Shown: positions 24,382 to 36,452, numbered from the stretch's first letter. The stretch is DNA of 64,000 bases from CAVQCJ01 sp963771835 (GCA_963771835.1 CAVYVA010000002.1:186001-250000); one strand, 5' to 3'. The notes: generated from the sequence alone by a model not told the origin. Numbers and translations: made by a program.

Positions 24382-26216
24382 GAGCGTGCGGCGTACATGG
24401 ACTCGATGAGGACGGAGAACTTCGCCTCGACGACGGCCCGCTTCACCTTGAGCGACGGTGTGAGCTCGCCCTCGTCGATCGACAGGTCGCGGTCCAGGAC
24501 CCGGAACTGCTTGATGGACTCCCACCGGTTGAGCCGGCCGTTGAGCTCGTCGAGGCAGTGCTGCACGTACGCCAGGGTCTGCGGGTGCTTGGTCAGCGCG
24601 GCGAAGTCGCCCTCGAGGCCCTTGGCGTGCCCCCACTGGACGAGCCCGTCGACGTCGAGCGTGATGAGCGCGGCCGCGAAGTTGCGCGCGGTCACGATCA
24701 TCTGGCTGGCGATCGGGCAGATCGCCTTGAACTCGGACTCGATGTGCTGCGGGGCGATGTACTTCCCTCCCGAGGTCTTCAGCAGGTCCTTCTTGCGGTC
24801 GGTGATGCGAACCCGGCCCTGCGCGTCGAGCTCGCCGACGTCACCGGTGGCGAACCATCCGTCGCCCGGCAGGACCTGTGCGGTCTGCTCCGGCAGGTTG
24901 TGGTAGCCGCGCATGACACCGCCACCGCGGACCATGATCTCGCCGTCGTCCGCGATGCGGATCTCGGTGCCAGGGAAGGGCTGCCCCACCGTGCCGAACC
25001 CGACCTTGCCGGGGAGGTTGATCGTGGTCGCCGCGCTGGTCTCGGTGAGGCCGTAGCCCTCGAGCAGCACGAGCCCGGCCGCGTCGAACCACCTGGCGAC
25101 GTCGGGCGACAGCGCGGCGCTGCCGGAGGCGAACAACCGGATGCGGCCACCCATCCGCTCCTTGATCTTGCTGAACACCAGCCGGTCGGCGACGGGGTAC
25201 TGCGCCTTGAGCAGCGCCCCGGGTTCGCGCCCCTCGGCCCGCGCCGCGGCCACCTTGCCGCCCACGCTGAACGCCCACTGGAAGATCCTGAGCTTGACCC
25301 CGCCCTCCTCCTCGGCGAGCTGGACGACCCGGCCGTAGACCTTCTCGAAGATGCGCGGCACGCCGGCCATGAACGTGGGCCGGATCGTGCCGAGGTTCTC
25401 GACGATCTTGTCGACCCGGCCGTCGACGGCCGAGGCGAAGCCGACCTGGCACTGCACCGCGAGCAGCACCTTCCCGAACGAGTGCGCGAGCGGCAGCCAC
25501 AGGTACTGCACGTCGTCCAGGCGCAGGATGTCGACGGAGTCGACGGCCGCCCCCTCGTAGCACCAGTTGGCGTGCGTGAGCTGGACGCCCTTGGGCCGCC
25601 CGGTGGTGCCCGAGGTGTAGATGAGCGTGGCCAGGTGGTCGGGCCTGGACGCCGCGACCGCGTCCTCGACCGCGGACGGCTTCTCGGCGAGGTACTGGCG
25701 GCCGAGGTCCTCCAGCGCGCCCAGCGTCATCACCCAGTCGCCGTCCGCCTCGGTCAGCGGTCCGTCGACGACGATGACCTTCTCGACGTCCTTGACCTGG
25801 TCGCGGCGCTCGCGCAGCTTGGCCACCTGGGTCTCGTCCTCGGCGACGACGAACCGCGAGCCGGAGTCGGCGACGATGAAGGCCACGTCGTCCGCGAGCG
25901 TCGTCGGGTACACCGTCGTCACCGCACCGCCGGCGCACATCACCGCGAAGTCGGCCAGGATCCACTCGACCCGGGTCGAGCATGCGATCGCGACCCGCTC
26001 CTCGGTGGCCAGGCCGAGCGCGAGCAGCCCGGCGGCCAGGCGGGCCACGCGCTCGCCGGTCTCGCCCCAGCTCAGCGCGGCCCACCCGGGGCCGGACGGG
26101 TAGCGGAACGCCTCGGCGTTCGGCGTCGCCGCGACGCGGTCCAGCAGCAGACGCCCGAACGAGGGAGCGGCCGGCTTCAGGCCGGTCGCCGTGGTACCCG
26201 ACGAGCTGACGGTCAT
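24378..26216 (-). CDS. Long-chain fatty-acid-CoA ligase (AMP-forming)
   Basis: 612-residue acyl-CoA synthetase of the FadD15/ACSL type. It activates fatty acids to acyl-CoA via an acyl-AMP. Motifs are the P-loop LIYTSGTTGRPKG (about residues 196-208), ATP site GYGLTETSAATT, GDGWFATGDVGEL, and the ITDRKKDLLKTSGGKYIAPQ linker with catalytic Lys region. No membrane segment. The first gene of a two-gene unit with the MBL hydrolase; 93 bases separate it from the MOSC gene. Confidence 0.95.
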   Translation of the reverse strand: MTVSSSGTTATGLKPAAPSFGRLLLDRVAATPNAEAFRYPSGPGWAALSWGETGERVARLAAGLLALGLATEERVAIACSTRVEWILADFAVMCAGGAVTTVYPTTLADDVAFIVADSGSRFVVAEDETQVAKLRERRDQVKDVEKVIVVDGPLTEADGDWVMTLGALEDLGRQYLAEKPSAVEDAVAASRPDHLATLIYTSGTTGRPKGVQLTHANWCYEGAAVDSVDILRLDDVQYLWLPLAHSFGKVLLAVQCQVGFASAVDGRVDKIVENLGTIRPTFMAGVPRIFEKVYGRVVQLAEEEGGVKLRIFQWAFSVGGKVAAARAEGREPGALLKAQYPVADRLVFSKIKERMGGRIRLFASGSAALSPDVARWFDAAGLVLLEGYGLTETSAATTINLPGKVGFGTVGQPFPGTEIRIADDGEIMVRGGGVMRGYHNLPEQTAQVLPGDGWFATGDVGELDAQGRVRITDRKKDLLKTSGGKYIAPQHIESEFKAICPIASQMIVTARNFAAALITLDVDGLVQWGHAKGLEGDFAALTKHPQTLAYVQHCLDELNGRLNRWESIKQFRVLDRDLSIDEGELTPSLKVKRAVVEAKFSVLIESMYAARS

Positions 26217-26309
26217 GGTCGTCTCCTGGTCCGCATGCGGCCCGCCCGCAGTCGTGCCACGCAGCCTAGGCAGCCCGACCGGCGAAAGCGATGTCAGGTG
26301 ACAGCCGGG

Positions 26310-26972
26310 TCAGGCGGTACGGCGAAGCTGGTCGGTGATGGCGTCCACCAGCGGCGGGTGCAGGTCGTCCCCCTCGTCCAGCAGCCGCCGCAGCCGGGCC
26401 GGGTCGGCCAGCCGCACGCGGAAGACCTCACCGACCGTAACCCCGTGCGCGGGCCGGTGGACCACCTCGACCCGGGCGCCGGCGGTGATGACGCCCTCGA
26501 CGAGCACCCGCAGGTAGGTCCCGGGGGCGCCGTGCTCGGTGAACCGGCGCACCCAGTGCGGCTCCCCCATCCAGGCCTGGAAGGTCACGCAGGGCATCCG
26601 CGGCGCGGTCACCTGCAGGAGGACGGGGTCCGTGCCGTCCGCGCCGGCCAGCTGCCACGTCTCGCCGACGACGGCACCGGTCACGTCGAGGCCCTCGGTC
26701 GTCAGGTTCTCGCCGAAGGCGCCCGGCGCGAGGTCGCGGGACAGCAGCCCGGCCCAGTCCAGGAGGTCCTCGGCCGCGTACGCGTACACCGCCTGGTCGC
26801 GCCCGCCGTGGTGCTTGCGGTCGAGGACCGTGTCGCCCACCGGACCCAGCTCCTGGATGGTCACCGGCCCGCTGACCGCGCGCTTGTCGATGGCGGTACG
26901 ACCCACGTCGCCGAGGGGGTCGGGGACGATCGCGTGCACCATGTTGACGGAGACGATCCGAGCCTGGGTCAT
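26310..26972 (-). CDS. MOSC domain protein (YiiM-like)
   Basis: MOSC-domain protein related to E. coli YiiM, which detoxifies N-hydroxylated purines with a molybdenum cofactor. DRKHHGGRDQAVYAYAAEDLLDW and the loop APRMPCVTFQAWMG with the conserved Cys (putative Mo ligand) are typical, as are GAFGENLTTEG and GAPGTYLRVL. ATG 26972 (220 residues) is preferred over an upstream codon at 26990 because a GGGAGG precedes it at 9 bases. Followed after 13 bases by no same-strand gene; upstream is the sortase reading the same way. Confidence 0.88.
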   Translation of the reverse strand: MTQARIVSVNMVHAIVPDPLGDVGRTAIDKRAVSGPVTIQELGPVGDTVLDRKHHGGRDQAVYAYAAEDLLDWAGLLSRDLAPGAFGENLTTEGLDVTGAVVGETWQLAGADGTDPVLLQVTAPRMPCVTFQAWMGEPHWVRRFTEHGAPGTYLRVLVEGVITAGARVEVVHRPAHGVTVGEVFRVRLADPARLRRLLDEGDDLHPPLVDAITDQLRRTA

Positions 26973-26996
26973 GGGCCGATCCTCCCGCACGAGCCT

Positions 26997-27677
26997 TTAC
27001 TTGGCCCGCGTCGACACCAGGTGCCCGAAGACGATCATGCGGTGCGAGGAGTTCCAGCGCGGGTTGCACGTGGTCAGCGTGATCAGCGCCCGGGTCGGGG
27101 TGGCCTGCGGATGGCCGGGCACCGGCCCGATGACCCAGACGTCCGTGGGCAGGACGATCGTGCGGTTCGGGTCGTTGTCGACGACGTACGTGTACACGGC
27201 CGCCTCGGTCTCGACGATCACCAGGTCGCCGGGCCGCAGCAGGTTGAGGTTCGCGAACGGCTGCCCGTGGGTGGCCCGGTGGCCGGCGACCGCGAAGTTC
27301 CCGACCTGGCCGGGCAGCGCCGTCTGCCGGTAGTGCACGACGCCGTCGGCGAGCTCGTCGAGCGCGATGTCCTTGCCCTTGGGCTGGATGACCGGCGAGG
27401 ACCACTTCTTGCCGAGCCGCGGGATCGTCATGATCGCGAACGGCTGGCCGGGGGTGACCGCGAGCGCAGACGGGTCGACGCTGCGGTTCGGGTCGTTGTG
27501 CGGACGTTCGGTCGCCCACTGCTGGCGCAGGTCGCCGCTGAGGCCGGCGGCCGCCGCGTCCGAGCGCACGTTCGTCCAGGCGAGCAGGTACACGACGAAC
27601 AGCAGCACCACGATGCCGAGCGTGATCAGCACCTCGCCGAGCAGGTGCGCACCCTGCCGAACCCGGACGGTCGTCAT
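26997..27677 (-). CDS. Class E sortase
   Basis: Membrane-anchored transpeptidase that attaches surface proteins to peptidoglycan. One N-terminal TM (about residues 14-33) is followed by the sortase barrel. Active-site residues are visible: His in VAGHRATHG, Cys in LITLTTCNPRW, Arg in SSHRMIVFG. Class E enzymes typically cut LAxTG motifs; the DUF11 giant protein at the other end of this window ends in LPHTG, so it may or may not be a substrate. 226 residues. It lies 10 bases after lepA on the same strand. Confidence 0.93.
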   Translation of the reverse strand: MTTVRVRQGAHLLGEVLITLGIVVLLFVVYLLAWTNVRSDAAAAGLSGDLRQQWATERPHNDPNRSVDPSALAVTPGQPFAIMTIPRLGKKWSSPVIQPKGKDIALDELADGVVHYRQTALPGQVGNFAVAGHRATHGQPFANLNLLRPGDLVIVETEAAVYTYVVDNDPNRTIVLPTDVWVIGPVPGHPQATPTRALITLTTCNPRWNSSHRMIVFGHLVSTRAK

Positions 27678-27687
27678 GGACTGCCGG

Positions 27688-29577
<1,890 letters not shown>

Positions 29578-29696
29578 GGCGGTCTGGACCTCGCGATCGG
29601 GGTGGCTGGGACGGGTCTTACGTCAGGTTCGGCTCTCGTCCGGTCATGGTCCCATGCGGGCGGCCGACGGACGGACCAACCGCTGCGTACGATCAG

Positions 29697-30281
29697 GTGG
29701 TGCTGCGCCGCGTGGGCAACCTGCTCGGCTGGTTGCGTCCCGGCGGCCCGGCCAACCGGGCGCGCACTCCGGTGGGGACGGTCCCCGGGCTCGCGCGGCC
29801 CGGCGCGGGCCCGGCCCAGGCGCACGGGCGGCACCCGCCCGACGACGGCATCCCGCCGCCCGCGTCCCAACTTGGGACGGCGACGCACGCGCACGACTAC
29901 CGGGGCCCGGTCGAGGTCTCCTACGAGCCGACGTCGGACGGCCACCCGGACCCGGGCGAGGTGGTGTGGACCTGGGTGCCGTACGAAGAGGACCCGTCGG
30001 TCGGCAAGGACCGGCCGGTGGTGGTGCTCGGGCGGGCGGTCGAGGCGCCGGGCCGAGAGCTGGCCGTCGTCATGCTGTCCAGCCACGAGCACGACGGCGA
30101 CCCCCACTGGCTGCACCTGGGCAGCGGGGCGTGGGACGCCGAGGGAAGGCCGAGCAGCGTCCGGGTGGACCGGGTGCTGGCCGTGGCCCCGGACGCCGTC
30201 CGTCGCGAGGGCGCGGCCCTGGACCGGGCCCGGTTCGAGCGTGTGGCAGCCGCCGTCGAGCGGGCGCGGCCCGCCGGCTGA
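29697..30281 (+). CDS. PemK/MazF-fold family protein, lepA-divergent type
   Basis: About 194 residues. The C-terminal two thirds (VVWTWVPYEEDPSVGKDRPVVVLGRAVE... LAVVMLSSHEHDGDPHWLHLGSGAWD) match the PemK-like proteins found divergent to lepA in actinobacteria (cf. the Rv2405 position). The N-terminal third is a low-complexity Pro/Gly/Ala segment. No antitoxin gene is adjacent, so a housekeeping role is more likely than a toxin-antitoxin pair. Start uncertain: GTG 29697, GTG 29700 or ATG 29646. Confidence 0.82.
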   Translation: MVLRRVGNLLGWLRPGGPANRARTPVGTVPGLARPGAGPAQAHGRHPPDDGIPPPASQLGTATHAHDYRGPVEVSYEPTSDGHPDPGEVVWTWVPYEEDPSVGKDRPVVVLGRAVEAPGRELAVVMLSSHEHDGDPHWLHLGSGAWDAEGRPSSVRVDRVLAVAPDAVRREGAALDRARFERVAAAVERARPAG

Positions 30282-30292
30282 GCGCTTCGGGT

Positions 30293-30322
30293 TTGGGTGC
30301 TCCGCGGGCCCGCTGGTACCTT
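30293..30322 (+). promoter_or_regulatory. Predicted rpsT promoter
   Basis: TTGGGT (30293-30298) and TACCTT (30317-30322) with an 18-base spacer, about 70 bases upstream of the S20 start. Fits the actinobacterial TANNNT -10 pattern. Confidence 0.4.
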
Positions 30323-30390
30323 GGGCAGCCGCGTGCGCCCGTCCACGCGCGTACGTGCGTGCCCCCACTCCAGACCGAGGCTGATTCTTC

Positions 30391-30654
30391 GTGGCGAACA
30401 TCAAGTCCCAGATCAAGCGGAACCGGACCAACGAGCAGGCCCGGCTGCGGAACAAGGCGACCAAGTCGTCGCTGAAGACCGCGGTGAAGAAGTTCCGCAC
30501 TGCCGCCGACACCGGCGACACCGAGACGGCGACCGCCCTGCTCAAGGAAGCCTCCCGCGAGCTCGACAAGGCCGCGAGCAAGGGCGTCATCCACAAGAAC
30601 CAGGCTGCGAACCGCAAGTCCGCCCTCGCGAAGTCCCTCAACAGCAAGGCCTGA
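30391..30654 (+). CDS. rpsT: 30S ribosomal protein S20
   Basis: 87-residue, lysine/arginine-rich helical protein that binds 16S rRNA (MANIKSQIKRNRTNEQARLRN..., GVIHKNQAANRKSALAKSLN). GTG start at 30391. Single-gene unit converging on holA, the standard actinobacterial arrangement. Confidence 0.98.
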   Translation: MANIKSQIKRNRTNEQARLRNKATKSSLKTAVKKFRTAADTGDTETATALLKEASRELDKAASKGVIHKNQAANRKSALAKSLNSKA

Positions 30655-30666
30655 CTTCTGCGTTGA

Positions 30667-31719
30667 TCAGGCGGCTCCGGCTCCGGCTCCCGCACGGGCG
30701 GAGCCGATCTGGACGACCACCTTCTCCAGGGCGTACGCCGGGTCGCCCGCCCCGTACGCCCCCTTCACCGCCGCGTCCGCGTCGGCTACCGCGGTGATCG
30801 CCTCGGCGAGGGCGTCGGCGGACCAGCCGCGGACCTGGCGGCGCACCACGTCGACTTTCCACGGCGGCATCCCCAGGTCACGGGCCAGGTCGGCCGGCCG
30901 GGCGCCACGCGGCGCCGAGGCCACCCGCCCGATCGAGCGCAATGCCTGGGCGAGCGCACTCGTCACCAGGACCGGGGCGACCCCGGACCCGAGCGCGTGC
31001 CGAAGCTGCCCGAGCGCCTCGCTGGTACGGCCGTCGACGGCGAGGTCGGCGACCTGGAAGCTGGACACCTCGGCCCGGCCCTCGTAGTAGGTGGCGACCA
31101 CCTCCGGGGTGATCGCCCCCTCGGTGTCCGAGACCAGCTGGGCGGTGGCGGCAGCCAGCTCGCGCAGGTCGCTGCCCACCGCGTCGACGAGGGCCCGCCC
31201 GGCATCGTCCGCCAACCGGCGGCCGGCGGCCCGGGCCTCCGCCCGGACGAAGTCCACCCGTTCGCCGACCTTGCTGACCTTCGGGCACGGGATCTCGCGG
31301 GCGTGCGCGTCCTTGCAGGCCTCGAGGACGGCCTTGGCGCGGTTCGACTGACCCGAGTGCACCAGCACCAGGGCCACCTGCTCGGCCGGGAAGCGCACCA
31401 GCTTCGCCACTTCGGCCGCCTGTTCGGCCACGAGCTCGTGGGCCCGCTCGATCACCAGCAACGTCGTCTCGCCGAACAGGCTCGGGCTGGTCAGCTCGAC
31501 CAGCGCGCCGGTCTCGAGGTCGCTCCCGGCGAGGCGGCGGACCTCCACCTCGGGGTCGAGCTCCCTGGCCCGGGTGATCAACCGGGAGACCGCGCGCTCG
31601 GCGAGGAACTCCTCCGGACCGAGCACTAGCGTGACCCCCGCCGGCGCCGGACCGGCGTCGGCCGCAGCGTCGTCCTGGGTGTCGTCGAACGGGTCCTCGT
31701 CAGCCACGGCGCCGAGCAT
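30667..31719 (-). CDS. holA: DNA polymerase III subunit delta
   Basis: Clamp-loader subunit that opens the beta clamp. It has the AAA+-like fold with VTLVLGPEEFLAERAV near the N-terminus, LTSPSLFGETTLLVIERAHEL (clamp contact region), RLADDAGRALVDAVGSDLRELAAATAQL and the C-terminal collar domain (GMPPWKVDVVRRQVRGWS). ATG 31719 gives 350 residues; GTG 31707 is an alternative. It sits opposite rpsT and downstream of comEC as in most actinobacteria, with the glycosyltransferase fusion inserted between comEC and holA. Confidence 0.94.
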   Translation of the reverse strand: MLGAVADEDPFDDTQDDAAADAGPAPAGVTLVLGPEEFLAERAVSRLITRARELDPEVEVRRLAGSDLETGALVELTSPSLFGETTLLVIERAHELVAEQAAEVAKLVRFPAEQVALVLVHSGQSNRAKAVLEACKDAHAREIPCPKVSKVGERVDFVRAEARAAGRRLADDAGRALVDAVGSDLRELAAATAQLVSDTEGAITPEVVATYYEGRAEVSSFQVADLAVDGRTSEALGQLRHALGSGVAPVLVTSALAQALRSIGRVASAPRGARPADLARDLGMPPWKVDVVRRQVRGWSADALAEAITAVADADAAVKGAYGAGDPAYALEKVVVQIGSARAGAGAGAA

Positions 31720-31761
31720 GCCACGGCCGCAGTTTCTCCCCGCATGCCGCCCTCCCAAGGG

Positions 31762-34050
31762 TCAGTGGAGCAGCTCAGCAAGGCGAGAGGCGGCTCGTCG
31801 GGCCCCGTCACGTTCGACGTCCCTGTAGTCGACCTCACGGCCGATCTCGGCCGCGATCGCGTCGGCGATGACCTCGGGGGTGGCGGTCTCGAAGTCCATC
31901 CTGCGACCTGCGCGGTAGCGCTCGAGCCGGTGAACGACGTGATAGTTCTGCTCGAAATGATGCTGCAGCGGGAAGTACAGGAACGGGCGCTTGTTCGCCA
32001 CCAGCTCCATCGCCGTGCTCAGACCACCCTGGACCACGGCGAGGTCGCAGGCTGCGAGGTGGCGGTACAGATGGTGGACGTAGGACCGTACCTCCAGGCC
32101 GTCCGCCGACGGGACGGACGAGGGGTCGATCCGGGGGCCGGCGACGACGATCATCCGTAGCGCAGGCACCCGCTTCTTGGCGCTCGGGAACGCGGCCACC
32201 ACCCGCCTGAGGAGCTGTGCTCCCACCCCCGTGCCCCCGACAGTCACGATGCACACCTGCTCGTCGTCGCGGTAGCCGAGCTCGTGCCGCAGAGCCGAGC
32301 GGTCGTTGAACTGGGACGGGTCGAACCCGGTGACGTACCCGACGAAGTCGAAGTGGTCGGCCGTCCAGTCACGGATCACCGGGAGATCGGGTCCGAACGC
32401 ACCTGGCACGATGTCGTCGGCGTTCCCGACGAAGAGCGCCCGGTCGCGCACCTGAGGGTGACGGGCGATGTGCTCGACCATCTCGCCGTTGTAGTCGGCG
32501 GTCAGGCGGGCCTCGGCCGGCCCGCCGTCCGGCATCGGCAGCCACCCCACGAAGTCGGTGAGCCACGCGAACGGGGCGCGCTTCTCGCCGGGGTTCTCGT
32601 GCAGGTAGAAGTCGATGTCCCAGCCCTCGTCCGCTATGCACAGGTCGTACCGGGCCTCCTGGACGACGTCGTGGAAGACCATGAAGTTCGCGACCAGGAT
32701 CTCGTCCATGCGCCGGATCGCCTGGAAGCAGTGCAGATCGTGCCCGGCCGACTCGGACTCGATGTGCCGGGACTCGCTCGAGAGGTACTTGCTGGCCGGG
32801 TGGATCCGCTCGTCCTCCAGAGCGAGGACGTCCGTCACCGGACTCTGCGCGAGCCAGTCGATCTGGATGTCAGGGACGACGGCGCGGAGCTCGTTGGCGA
32901 TGGCGACGTCGCGCTGGGCATGCCCGAGTCCGATGGGTGAGGACACGTACAGGACCCGGGGCCGCGGGTCCATGCCGTGCGCGCGGCTCCCGGCGGGTCC
33001 TGGCGTGGCCGCCGTCGACCGCCGGACCACGGAGTCCTCGGCCAGCCGACGGATGGCCAGGTTCACCGGGACCGGCTTCCGGGCATGTGGTGCGTGGCTG
33101 CCGTCGGGGACAGTCAGAAGCCTGCCGCCCGTCACCTCGGCCAGCGCCTTCGCGTCCGCATGGGCGGTGACAGCGTCGTTCCGGGCGGAGATGACGAGGA
33201 CGGGGCATCTCACCCGCCTGGCCAGCGCCAGCTGCGCACCGCGCGTGCTCGGTGCGGCGCCGGATGCGACCGCGCTGGCGATCAGGGCGTCCGGGTCCGT
33301 CTCGTGCCCCCACCCGATCGCGTCCTCGATCTGCTTGGTCGAGTGAGGCGTGTTGAGCATGCGGCGGACGAACCATTCGACGAAGTCGCCATAGTCGGTG
33401 CGCCAGTAGGCGCCGTTGAACTTGCCCCACCACCGCGCCACCACCGGCCGGCGGAACATCATTCCGCGCAACCGCGGGTCGTCCATGATCCGCCAACGCA
33501 GTCCGCCCAGCGGACTGGCCGGGAACCACGGTGCGATGAACGCAGCCGCGAGCACGCGTTCGGGGTGCTCGGCGGCGAGCAGCAGCGTGCGCTGCGCCCC
33601 GCGCGAGAAACCGACGACCACGGCCTGCGCCGTGTCCGTCGCGTCCATCACGGCCACCGCGTCCGCGCAGAACTCCGACTCGGCGTAGAGCTGAGGATCG
33701 GTCGGTCGGTCCGACCCTCCGTTTCCGCGGGGGTCGAACGTCAGGACCCGAAAATGGCGTGCGAGGTAGGCGATCTGAGCCTTCCACGTCCGGGAGTGCA
33801 GCAGCGTCCAGGTCGGAAGGAGGAGAACCGTGGGGTCGCCGGTGCCGTAACGCTCCCAGTGCACTTTCACGCCGGCGCGTTCGACGTACCCCTCGTCGTC
33901 CGGGTAGCAGGCACGCGTCTGTTCTCTGGCGCCGACCCCTGCTTGTCCGGAGTAGACCACGCTCTCGATCGTAGGACTCCGGAGCAGGTTCCGGGCAGGC
34001 AGTCGTGCTGCCGGACCCCGGGAAGAGCCGTCCGGCTCGCGGTCCGTCAT
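31762..34050 (-). CDS. Fusion of alpha/beta hydrolase and UDP-sugar-type glycosyltransferase
   Basis: 762 residues in one clean frame. Part 1 (about 50-350) is an alpha/beta hydrolase: VHWERYGTGDPTVLLLPTWTLLHS, nucleophile elbow G-F-S-R-G, acid in SARNDAVTAH and His in DGSHAPH. Part 2 (about 372-762) is a GT-B glycosyltransferase of the MurG/MGT type: RVLYVSSPIGLGHAQRDVAIANEL, VTVGGTGVGAQLL, VVQGGLSTAMELVANKRPFLYFPLQHHFEQNYH (donor-site G-G, E and Q/N). Its ATG overlaps the comEC stop as ATGA. Substrates unknown; it may build or process a glycolipid or glycosylated natural product. Confidence 0.88.
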   Translation of the reverse strand: MTDREPDGSSRGPAARLPARNLLRSPTIESVVYSGQAGVGAREQTRACYPDDEGYVERAGVKVHWERYGTGDPTVLLLPTWTLLHSRTWKAQIAYLARHFRVLTFDPRGNGGSDRPTDPQLYAESEFCADAVAVMDATDTAQAVVVGFSRGAQRTLLLAAEHPERVLAAAFIAPWFPASPLGGLRWRIMDDPRLRGMMFRRPVVARWWGKFNGAYWRTDYGDFVEWFVRRMLNTPHSTKQIEDAIGWGHETDPDALIASAVASGAAPSTRGAQLALARRVRCPVLVISARNDAVTAHADAKALAEVTGGRLLTVPDGSHAPHARKPVPVNLAIRRLAEDSVVRRSTAATPGPAGSRAHGMDPRPRVLYVSSPIGLGHAQRDVAIANELRAVVPDIQIDWLAQSPVTDVLALEDERIHPASKYLSSESRHIESESAGHDLHCFQAIRRMDEILVANFMVFHDVVQEARYDLCIADEGWDIDFYLHENPGEKRAPFAWLTDFVGWLPMPDGGPAEARLTADYNGEMVEHIARHPQVRDRALFVGNADDIVPGAFGPDLPVIRDWTADHFDFVGYVTGFDPSQFNDRSALRHELGYRDDEQVCIVTVGGTGVGAQLLRRVVAAFPSAKKRVPALRMIVVAGPRIDPSSVPSADGLEVRSYVHHLYRHLAACDLAVVQGGLSTAMELVANKRPFLYFPLQHHFEQNYHVVHRLERYRAGRRMDFETATPEVIADAIAAEIGREVDYRDVERDGARRAASRLAELLH

Positions 34051-36452
34051 GGGGGCCGCCGGGGCACGAGCGCGACGCCGCCCGCGGTCACGACCACCGC
34101 GACGTCGCCGTCGCGGTCGGTACGCTCCACCTGCATGCCGTCGGACTGCAGCATCTGCAGGGTGCTGGGCGCCGGGTGCCCGTACGGGTTGCCGACGCCG
34201 ACCGAGATCACTGCCAACCGTGCACCGGTGGCCTGCAGGAACCGGGGGTCCTGGTTGGCGGAGCCGTGGTGCGGCACCTTGAGCACGTCCGCTCGCAGGT
34301 CGCCGGGATCTGCCTCGAGGATGGCCGCCTGAGCCTCGGGCTCGACATCACCGGTCAGCAGGACGACCACTCCGCGGCACTGCAGCCGGAGGACGACGCT
34401 GGCGTTGTTCGGCAGAGAGCCCGCGTGGATGATCCGCTGCGGCCAGAGCACCTTCCAGCTCACGTCGCCGACGGACCGCTCCTCTCCGACGCCCGCGACG
34501 ACCACCGGGACCCCCGCGTCGGAGGCCCAGCCGCGGACTCGGCGCACCTCGTCGGGAGGGTCCGCGAGCGGCGACACCTCGATCTGCGCCACCGCGCGAC
34601 CGCGCAGCACGCCGGGCAGTCCCTCCACGTGGTCCGCGTGGAAGTGCGTGAGCAGCACGAGCGGGATCCGGCGCACTCCCAGGTCGTGCAGGCACCGGTC
34701 CATCGGCGCCGGGTCGGGCCCGGTGTCGACGACCACCGCGCTGCCCACCCCGTCGGCGACGACCAGCCCGTCGCCCTGGCCGACGTCGCAGGCGACCAGC
34801 AGCCACCCGGGCGGCGGCCAGCCGCGGTCGACGATCGCGGGCACGGCGACGGACGAGGCGCCGACCACGACCACCGCGACCGCCACGGACAGACCGCGAT
34901 GACGCATCGCGACCGGGAGTGCGACGCGACCGACCAGCAGCGCGACCAGCATCAGGACCACCCCGACGGCCCCGGTCGGCCATGCGACCGAAGCGAGCGG
35001 CGCACCGGCCGCGACGTGCGCGACCGTGACCAGCCACCACGCCGGCACGGCTGCCAGGTGAGCGAGCACGTGCGCCAGCGAGGGGAAGGCCGGACCGACC
35101 ACAGCGACCAGGGCCCCGAGCACCGTGGCGACGGCGACGGCCGGCTCGGCGAGCACGTTGGCCGGGACCGACACCAGGCCGACCTGCGGCGCGATCAGGA
35201 CGAGCACGGGAGCAGTCGCGACCTGGGCGGCGAGCGCGATCGCGACGGCGTCTGCCAGCGGGCGTGGCCAGCGCCGGGCCAGCCGGGCGCGCCAGCCCGG
35301 CGCGAGGACGAGCAGCCCGGCGGTGGCGAGCACCGACAGGGCGAAGCCGGCCGAGCGAGCCAGGAACGGGTCGACCATCAGCAGGACGACCACGGCCGCC
35401 GCGAGCGTCGCGGGGCCGGCGCGGTCCCGGGCTCCGCGCACCGTGGTCGCGAGGACGAGCAGCCCCATCAGCGTCGCCCGCGCCACGCTCGGCTCGGGCC
35501 GGGCGAGCACGAGGAACCCGCAGAGCCCGAACGCACCCGCGGCCGGCACCCAGTACCCGCGCAGACCGAGCCAGCGGGCCGCGATCAGCACCGCGGCGAG
35601 CACGAACGCCACGTTCGAGCCGGAGACCGCGACGAGATGGGTCATCCCTGCGGTCTTGAAGTCCTGCGCGTCGTCTCGGGGAGGGCGGACGTGTCGCCGT
35701 CGACGAGACCGGGCAGCAGGCCGCGCTCGGCCGGTGCGAGCCCGGCGACAGACTCGCGCAACCGGGCCCGTACGGCTCCGGCGAGACGCTGCAGCGGCGG
35801 CGGCCGGCCCAGCCAGCCGCGCCGGGCCACGAACCGACAGGACCGCTGCGACGTCGTCGCCGGCCCGAGGGTCCGACGGCCGCAGCCGGCCGGCGACGCG
35901 GACGGCCTGCCCGGGCAGCAGGTCCGCCCACTCGGTGCCCGGACGCGATCACGAGCACCGGCTACGCGCTGTCGTCACCGTCATCCCGCGACCGGTGCAG
36001 CGCGAACGAGGTCGGCGCGCACGGCGTACTCGGTCGGGGCGCGGGTGTTGCCGACGACGCGGGACGCGGACGCGGGCCGGGTCGGCCGTCACGACGACGT
36101 CGGCCGTGATCCCGGCGCCCTCGTCGGCGAGCCGGACGATCGGTCCACTGTCGATCACGTGGACGTGGATCGCGGCGGCGACAGATGCACCCGCTGCACA
36201 GGCGCACGCGGCGGCCGCGACCAGCAGAGCCGATCGCCGGGTGGCCGGGTCGGCGGGACAGGCTCGGCGGTGGCGATGCGCTCCCGCCGCCAGCACCCCG
36301 CCGGCAACGGCCAGCACCATACCGACGACCATCGCCGTCCGCGGGTCTCGACCCAGCGCCACGAGCGCCGCCACCCACGCCGCGGCCGCGGGGACAGCGA
36401 GGCGCAGGTCGACCGCCGGCGAGCCGTCGGCCGACACGGGACGGGAGGTCAC
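34047..36452 (-). pseudogene. comEC: ComEC/Rec2 DNA-uptake channel protein (several frameshifts)
   Basis: Competence channel that takes single-stranded DNA across the membrane. The intact C-terminal frame (34047-35645) starts MTHLVAVSGSNVAFVLAAV, has about eight membrane segments, then a metallo-beta-lactamase domain (VACDVGQGDGLVV, THFHADHVEGLPG, LKVPHHGSANQ). Upstream pieces lie in other frames: VTSRPVSADGSPAV... with three membrane segments (from GTG 36452), EYAVRADLVRAAP, WADLLPGQAVRVAGRLRPSD and LLPGLVDGDTSALPE. At least four indels fall between 35650 and 36070. The gene is either decayed or damaged by sequencing errors. Its GTG overlaps the comEA stop. Confidence 0.82.

Noticed and set aside
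29697..30281. Toxin of a PemIK/MazEF pair
   Set aside because: No antitoxin gene beside it, and the lepA-divergent position is conserved for a housekeeping-type homologue.
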